A stretch of DNA of 64,000 bases from Straminergon stramineum (lineage: Eukaryota > Streptophyta > Bryopsida > Hypnales > Calliergonaceae). The notes below the pieces were generated by a model. That model saw only the letters and a list, made by a program, of their open reading frames with translations. It did not search any database and had not been told where the DNA came from. The stretch spans positions 14,758,501-14,822,500 of the forward strand of contig OY987268.1 in NCBI GenBank assembly GCA_963920665.1. The letters are read 5' to 3'. The position numbers and the translations under genes were made by a program. Each line of letters opens with the position of its first letter. The stretch's first letter is position 1. This document shows positions 57,441 through 64,000 of this stretch, piece by piece.

Positions 57441-58440
57441 CGTGTATGTCCTCCATTTGCCTCAATCACTGCTTGTAACCTAGAAGGCATAGAATGACAT
57501 AGTTGAAGGAGCTTTGTACCATTGATTAACCTCCACTCTCTTTCAATAACTACCTTCAAGTCATCTAAATTTTTGGACATATTGGGCCATATTGCACAGG
57601 ATCTTTCAAAATCTTCCAAAGGTTCTCAATTGGATTGAGATCAGGAGAATTTGCAAGCCAATCGAGCTTCTCTAAAAGGTGTGTTTGTCTCCATTCTTCA
57701 CATACTTTGCTACGATGGATAGGTGCGCCATCTTCCATGAGCAATCCTTGTGGCACTCTACTCATAAAATGAAGCAACTCGACATTGTAGACCACTTCAA
57801 CAAAATCCTTAGTAGAATGTCTATCTTTGGGCATAAAAACAAGTTGTGACTTTTGCCCTCCATCAAATGCACCCCAAATCATCAAAGAAGTTCTCCCACT
57901 CTTAAAAGTTGGAACTATACAACTTGATGAATAGCACTCATATGCATTTCTCCAAACATGAACTTGTCTAGAATTTTTTCCAACTTCAGAGGTAGACTCA
58001 TCTGTCCAAACAACTCTCTCCCATTCTTTTACAGTCCAGCCTCAATAATTTTGAGAAAATGCCAATCATTGAGACATATGACGATGTGTCAAAAAAGGTT
58101 TTTTAACAACAATTCGACTGAAAATGCCACTCTCATGTAAGGCCCTTCGAATAGTCGATCTAGACACTTGAGTAGAACATATATTAGTGATCTCAGAGAG
58201 TGTCGAGTGACGATGAGTTTTTGAGACATGTATAATAGCACGGACATCTCTATCACTAAGCTTTTTAGCATGACTTCCACCACAAGGTTTGCACTTATAG
58301 GTTCCATCTTCTCGAAATTTCTTCATTACCCTCTGAACTGTTCTAACATGGACTCCAACAATAGTTGCAATGTCAACACTTGTCTTCCCTGCCTCACTGA
58401 AACCTACTATGTGAGCACGAGTTTCATCTGAAATAGCCAT
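57434..58440 (-). pseudogene. Tc1-type transposase, DD34E, broken
   Basis: About 335 codons from ATG at 58440. The N-terminus is a paired-like helix-turn-helix region (GFSEAGKTSVDIATIVGVHV; a second HTH near STLSEITNICSTQVSRSTIR). The catalytic text includes VVWTDES (first D), LLMEDGAPIHRSK (second D) and LANSPDLNPIENLW (E), with 34 residues between the second D and E by my count. The C-terminus SMPSRLQAVIEANGGHTRW is classic Tc1. Damage: in-frame TGA at 58066-58068 and 58042-58044, and a frameshift between about 57565 and 57619. The stop codon TAG lies at the inner edge of the left inverted repeat. It would excise and insert DNA at TA if intact. Confidence 0.9.
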
Positions 58441-59105
58441 CACTTAGTGACCATGATCTAGCCTTCACTTAATCACCATGATCCAGCCTCATTCACTGAG
58501 CACATATATAACCTCACTCAGTCATCAGAAAAAAATCTCACATACCCTCAATCACTCACCATCATCCTGCCTCACAGCCTTCACTCATTCACCAGACCTC
58601 ACCAGTCACCACATGTAAGTTATAACCTCACTCACTCTTAAAGAAATTCTCATATAGTTACCTCCATATATCCTCAAACACTCATCCCATGCCCCATCCA
58701 CTTAGTTATCACATAGCCTAGACTTACTCAGTTAATTCATCTTTCATGCACTCAATCACTCATGTTCACAAAGTTTCAATCCTGTGCTTAGAAAATAATC
58801 ACCCATCACTTGCTTCTCTCATCATCCCACATCCCACCTCCTATAATGCTCTTTTGTAAATGCAAGCATTCTTATTGAGAGGAAAAAGCTTCTTCATGCA
58901 TGTATGGTCTCCAATTTTTAAACAAGTACAGTCTTTGAGATGTGACAAGTGCACACAACTAAATTTGGCTATCTTTGATTTTTTTGAGAAGCATTTATGA
59001 TTAGCGATTGCATCATCCAGAGAATTTCAATCTAGAAGCATGATTGTCTGACATACTTAAACAATTTCAATGTCTTTAATAAAAGATATTTCACAACTAC
59101 ACACA
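58441..59105. other. Internal non-coding part of the Tc1-type element
   Basis: This lies between the transposase start and the right arm. It is rich in CACTCA/TCACTCA-like words (about 58441-58820) and otherwise featureless; it presumably carries the transposase promoter on the minus strand. Near 59088-59105 a partial extra subrepeat continues the arm pattern. Confidence 0.5.
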
Positions 59106-60043
59106 CTAGTAGATTGTAAATATTTTTTTTTGTATAAATTTTTTAACCTTGAAATTTGGCATGAATGTTGTTATCATAGAGAGCATATTGTGCCAAAAAT
59201 TTCATGGTAAATAGACAATTTCTCAACCGTTGGGAAGGTGTCAAAGTTGGTAGCAATGAAATGGTTTCCCCCATTGTTTCCCACAACTACACATGTTGGT
59301 AGATTGTGGATTTCTTTTTTTGTGTAAATCTTTTGACCTTCAAATTTGGTGCACATGTTATTAGCATAGAGGGGATCTTGTGCAAAACAATTCATGGTAA
59401 ATAAGTAAAATTCCAACCCTTAGGAGGGTGTCAAAGTTGGAAGTAGTGAAATGTTTTTTCACAGCTACACATGTTGGTAGATTTTGAATTTTTTTTTTGT
59501 ATAACTTTTTTGGCTTTGAAACTTGTCACAAATGTTATTAACATAGAAATCACTTTGTGGAAAAAATTTCGTAGTAAATAAGCAATTTTTCAGCCCTTGG
59601 GAGGGTGTCAAAGTTGAAGTAGTGAAACAGTTTTCACAATTGTTTCTCAAAACGACACATGTTGGTAGATTGTTAATATCTTTTTTTGTATTAATCTTTT
59701 GGCCTTGAAATTTTTATCATATTTTATTAATATAAAGATTTTTTTTTTCCAAGAATTTCATGGCAAAAAAAAAATAATTCAATCTTTGGGAGGCTGTCAA
59801 AGTTGGCAGCAGTGAAAAAATTTCCACAGCTACCAATGTTGGTAGATTTTGAATAACTTTTTTTCGGTGAATCTTTTGGCCTTGAAATTTGGCATACATA
59901 TAATTAACTTAAATACAATGATTTGGTAAACATTTCGTGGTAAAATACCAATTTTTGAGCTCTTGGGAGGCTTTCAAAGTTGGCAGTACTGAAATTTTTC
60001 TCACTGCGAATTCAAAAACGACATTTTGATTGGTACCCCACTG
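59106..60043 (-). repeat. Right long terminal inverted repeat of Tc1-type element
   Basis: Inverted near-identical copy of 56503-57440, ending CACTG at the TA. One visible difference changes a codon of a chance frame (ACG in place of ATG around 59575). Confidence 0.9.
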
Positions 60044-60045
60044 TA

Positions 60046-60949
60046 CATGTTTTGAGCAACCTAAGCATATTCTTGAAAAAATAACTTGCAGGATTTATTT
60101 TTGCATGCAATTTTCTTAGTTTTTTCCAAAAATAATTTGTTCAGAAGGTTAAGTTTTAATGCTAGAACAATCTCACCGTTGGGATTATTGTGTTTCACTT
60201 CCATCTTAGAGTTATTCATGATTTCATTTTCCATTCAATCTTAGACCTACTTCTACTTAACAATTTTTTAAATAATGAAAATTTAGTGAATTTTTTTGAA
60301 TTTTATTCCTAAACTCTCAATTCAATTCTATAGCTCAATTTCTTTTTAATTCAGGATTTGTAGTACAAAAAATTTTAACTGAAAAGATTCAAAGTCAAAA
60401 AATCTAGTCAAGGAAGGAGCAAAAAACTTGTTTTCTTCACTTGAAACACAAATAGATATCTTCCAATCTTTGTGGTCAAAGTTTTTGAAATTCTATCACA
60501 CATTCTTATAAATGTCTAGTGCAAGATCCTACAATTAGATATGGAAAAAAAGAAATTTTCAGATTTTTTGCATCTTGTAATAGAAATGGCAATTTTGAGT
60601 GCTTTTTGCCAAAAGAAAAAGGCCTTGGTTCTTAAGGGGTTCAATTGCTTTAATTCTTTGTTGAAAGTCAAGAGAGTCACTATTCTAAATTCTCTTCTTA
60701 GGAATTATTTAAAGACTATATGTCCGAATAAACTATGAAAAATCAACATGCCAAAAAACAACTGTGGGCTCTCATTCTAGGCTCTCATGAATATAGACAA
60801 TACATTATTTTTACACAAGAATTTGTAGGAGATGGTTAGAAAAGGCCACAAATAGGTGCAATTACCTTGGCAAACAAACAATCATGATAAACCTCTAAGA
60901 GAAGGATTACCAAATAAAATTAACCTCAAACACTCACCTTTCAAGGATT
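60046..60949. other. Shared duplicated DNA, no gene recognised
   Basis: It aligns with about 4883-5788 of copy 1; similarity stops at CACCTTTCAAGGAT. The frame at 60541-60738 is AT-rich and has no domain. Confidence 0.6.
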
Positions 60950-61077
60950 TTCTAGCTTTCATCCCCAACTATTAGTATTGGGATGATTGTGAGATAACAT
61001 TTTCTAAGAGAAAAGCTTCTGAATATAGAAATATAGAGACATGTTTTGATTATGAAGTCAAATATTAGATTTTTCAC

Positions 61078-61110
<33 letters not shown>

Positions 61111-61381
61111 TTTCTTTTTTTTCTCTTTTTTTTAAACAAAAATAAAGAATGGACCACATATTAGAGTTGTGAAATAAAATCACATTGGTAAATCTGTTCA
61201 CATCCTACTCACATGGCATATTGGGCTTTAATGTTATTGCCATGTCAAATGCTTAAATTCCAAGATTTGATTCTGATTCCAAACAGATGGTCATGGATTA
61301 GCAATACTCCTTTCCCACTAATATTGGTTTTAAAGCTACTAGTCAACAGTGACGGGATTTTAACCTACTATGTTGATTTAA
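60950..61381. other. Private stretch of copy 2 with (TA)n
   Basis: It does not align with copy 1. It holds a (TA)n microsatellite at 61078-61109 and otherwise nothing recognised. Confidence 0.5.
61078..61109. repeat. (TA)n microsatellite
   Basis: About 16 TA units. Confidence 0.95.
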
Positions 61382-62750
61382 CCCCTAAATGCCCAAGCCT
61401 TTCCAAGTGTGTTTTGACAATGAAAAAAGAACATGGGCTTATAGTTATCCGAAATGAAAAAAATGTTTTTTTTTCAAAATCTAACCGTATGGATGTCTAA
61501 AGAGCTTGCTTATTAGTATGTACACCAATTTTGAGTGCAAAAATTGCATAGAAGTTGTGAGACTATAACAAGAGAATTGTATGTTTTCTATTTTTAGCAT
61601 AGTACCCCTCTTCACAATGTTTCAGAAATTTGCATATAAGAATATTTTGGGATTGAAGGTGACAAGACCAACTAAAAATTGTGTTAGCACACTAAAATGC
61701 ACTTTTAAAAACCTTAAGTTCAAATGAAGAGCTATCAAACTCATTACAAAATTGACCTTGTAATTGTTGAAATGCAATTTTTTTTATAAATAGAAATTGC
61801 AATTAACTCTAAATTATCATTATCATTTTAAAATTTTCAATGGTGAAAACCATGAAAACACTTTACTCTTTCCATTAGGACCATTTTCAAAGCAAATGGA
61901 TAAGTACAATTTTTTAGATCTCAAATCAAGTGAAATTGGCAAGCTTCACTCAAAGCCAAGAAATCAAGTAAAATTGGCAAGCTTTACTCTTCCACTAAGA
62001 TACATATATGCCTTTCAAGACCTCTCAAAAATAAAATATTTACCGTTTTCGGTGAAAAATTAAAAAATTCAGTTAACCCCTAAAGGACCGAGGCACATTT
62101 TAGGTAGAAATTGTGAAAAACTGCCACTTTTTAGGGCAGTGAGAAAAGAATGAAATTTTTTTTTTTCAAAAATCAACCGTACAAATTTGTACTAGGTTAC
62201 TATGGGAATGTGTGGAAAAAAATTCAGAAACTTTGGCCATACGGATTGAAAGATTATAACATTTGAAGTTAGGAGAAAAAGTTTTTTTTTAACCTTTAAC
62301 TCCTCCTAAAGAGAGATTTTTACACTACACATGGATATTTTTTTTTGACATTTGGATCTTTTATCATGTAAGTTACATACCTACCAAATTTCAAAAGTAG
62401 AAGAGGTGTTTTGCACATGCTAACCAAAGTTGCCCGAGTTGCTTGAAAAGCTTAGGGCAACATAACTTTTGATCCGGGCACCCGATCAGAAAAAAATTAC
62501 ATTCCCACTTAGGGGGTACATTTGCACACCTTGTATCAAAATTTGAAGAACATCCATTATAGAATGAATTCATACGCACCTACCTCAGATTAGCTACGTA
62601 CGTTCAATAGTCATTCGGTCCTTTAGGGGTTAACCCCTAAAACTGCCCCTAAAATTTTTTTTAACCTGTCACAGAAATTTTACTGCCCATCCCCAAACGA
62701 GCTTGAAATTTCTGATCCACCAAATATGGTCGCTTGGATAGTTAGGTGTT
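61382..62750 (+). mobile_element. TTAA-type family A element interrupted by a family B element
   Basis: It starts CCCCTAAATGCCCAAGCC after TTAA (61378-61381) and ends near GGATAGTTAGGTG before TTAA (about 62751). The interior matches 11102-11870 inverted and 1160-1876. At 62077-62629 a family B element is inserted with its own TTAA pair. The stretch just after the insert (62634-62690) is diverged from other family A copies. Confidence 0.75.
62077..62629 (+). mobile_element. TTAA-type miniature element, family B, nested
   Basis: TTAA at 62073-62076 and 62630-62633. The tips are CCCCTAAAGGACCGAGGC and (inverted) CCCCTAAAGGACCGAATG. It is 553 bp, non-coding. Confidence 0.9.
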
Positions 62751-62975
62751 AAATTGGTCAATACAACTACTCACAAGGGAGAGTTCAACTACTACACTCA
62801 CCTAAAATTAATAAGAGCATTTAAAAGACTAATATGACCTTTATTTGGGTTTTTAATGAGCCTCCACCTATTCAAAATAGGTTAACATGATGGTAACAAA
62901 GCAAGAACAGGGTATGAACCAATGACTGGTTTTAAAGTTGTGAGTTGTGGAGTCGTATGTAGCTTTGGGTGACCA

Positions 62976-63762
62976 TTAAGGCCTACAACCTATTTCCAAC
63001 TACTTAAGTTATTAGGCATATATGGAGCGTGGGATTCTTGAGTGGGGAAATTTTCCTATGGAAGGTAGCCAACCCATTTTTGATCACCCCTCCATTTTCA
63101 TTATGTAGATTGGTTTCTTTCCATGAAGTTGTGGCTTAGTTTCTGGAGTAGTTGTGTTGCATTATGATTGGTTGCAAGGCTCTCAATATTGCAACCAACC
63201 CTTGGTCGACTTTCCAATTAGCATGTAGTCACAAATAGAAAGCTCTATACCACCATTACAAGTCAAAGAAAATCTTCCACCAAAAAATTCATAGTAATTA
63301 CATTTTTTGTAATAAAATTCTGGAAAAACATGCAATCTTTTTAAACTCTATTTTTGCACATGGGGAAAATTACGAGTTCAAAAAACCTTTGCTCCAAATA
63401 TGCATAATTGCTTAAGTGGTTGGAAATGGATTGGCTACCTTATAGTAATAGATTTGGGAAGGATTCCATATTTTTTCATAATTTTATTTCTCAAAACATA
63501 ATTACTAAGAATTTTTTAGCTTAAGATTATGTTCAACCTATATTGGTCATATAGATTTTCGTATTTCCAATCAAGGGTTGATTGCAATATCGACCAAGGG
63601 TTTGTTGCAATATTGAAAGTCCTGTAGGAAATCATAATGTGCCACAACTACATTGGGAACTGTGCCACAATTAATCACCACTCCTGACTACCTAATCCGA
63701 AAGAAATATTGTCTACATGGTGGAAATGGAGGGGTGATTGGAAAGGGGTCGCCTCCCATAAG
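62976..63762. mobile_element. Complex foldback insertion
   Basis: It is absent from copy 1, where TACCATTAAG runs directly into TGAAACAACAAG (about 7001). The outer arms 63055-63210 and 63575-63762 are inverted repeats (shared blocks ATCACCCCTCCATTTTC and CAATATTGCAACCAACCCTT, with changes). A second inverted pair, 62976-63012 and 63406-63442 (CTATTTCCAACTACTTAAG-like), is interlaced with them. No coding. The 3' flank CATAAG resembles CATTAAG on the left, a possible target duplication. Confidence 0.55.
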
Positions 63763-64000
63763 CAAAACAACAAGTGAAAAATGGCTTCTTCTCAATTGAT
63801 GAATAGCAACCAAGTTTAGGTTTTGTTGCTTACAAGTATGCATGTCATTCAATTTTTTCCTTACCAGAACTATGACACATTGTTAGTAAGCTTAAGACAC
63901 CTTGCTTGCAACATCTAACATCATAATTTGACGTTGGTTGTTATATACCAATTCGAGACATTCTTGAAAGATCTCCAATTTCCGTTATGGTTCCATCTAA

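Larger units (their letters stand above)
56503..60043 (-). mobile_element. Tc1-type DNA transposon with about 938-bp inverted repeats
   Basis: TA flanks both ends (56501-56502, 60044-60045); the tips are CAGTGGGGTACCAATCAAAA on both sides, inverted. Copy 1 has the unfilled site CTTGTACGTGTTTTGAGC at about 4880. The total is 3541 bp: left arm 56503-57440, an internal segment of about 1665 bp with a decayed transposase, and right arm 59106-60043. The arms are almost identical; an 80-residue chance frame in one is repeated without change in the other. Confidence 0.95.
48117..63944 (+). repeat. Segmental direct duplication, copy 2 (right copy)
   Basis: This is the counterpart of 1-7204, expanded by later insertions: 48773-49409, 49924-51420, 53014-54357, 56503-60043, and a private stretch from about 60950 to 62915 plus a foldback insert at about 62980-63762. 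The backbone is about 90% alike by eye. It begins immediately after the family C element at 46841-48109. Confidence 0.85.

Overview
The window looks like nuclear DNA of a land plant, most likely a seed-free one such as a moss. It is AT-rich and gene-poor, its introns are short GT-AG introns, and it is packed with old transposons. The one large gene has a kinase / NB-ARC / LRR architecture that I know from moss resistance-type genes, and the Ty3/gypsy Pol relic carries a C-terminal PHD-finger remnant. The lineage is an inference; nothing here proves the species.

Layout. (1) About 1-7204 and 48117-63944 are two direct copies of one segment, about 90% alike by eye. They bracket the resistance-type gene. 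Copy 2 is longer because mobile elements inserted after the duplication; copy 1 preserves the empty sites. The later insertions are three TTAA-flanked miniature elements (48773-49409, 49924-50851, 50856-51420), a 5'-truncated LINE (53014-54357, 16-bp target duplication) and a 3.5-kb Tc1-type transposon (56503-60043, TA target). (2) 7.2-26.2 kb is AT-rich repeat debris with TA- and TTAA-targeting miniature transposons and a decayed copy of an LTR-like region (13.3-17.5 kb). (3) 26.2-34.2 kb is a GC-richer copy of that LTR-like region followed by a decayed Ty3/gypsy pol (RT, RNase H, integrase, PHD relic), with CACTA-type foldback elements in and beside it. (4) 36,477-42,394 on the minus strand is the main gene: an N-terminal helical domain resembling the plant MLKL (DUF1221/HeLo) region, a protein kinase with its catalytic residues, NB-ARC, and about 35 near-identical 24-residue LRRs. 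Three exons join in phase 0, but one in-frame TAA lies between the GLPL motif and the ARC2 region. (5) 42.4-48.1 kb is non-coding or decayed, ending in a nested TTAA element.

The two most notable items are the kinase-NB-ARC-LRR gene with its MLKL-like N-terminus and position-restricted LRR variation, and a DD34E Tc1-type transposon with inverted repeats of about 938 bp built from about 180-bp subrepeats. DD34E Tc1 elements are typical of animals and fungi, whereas plant mariners are usually DD39D. Apart from the main gene and transposon relics, most open frames here are short and look like chance.
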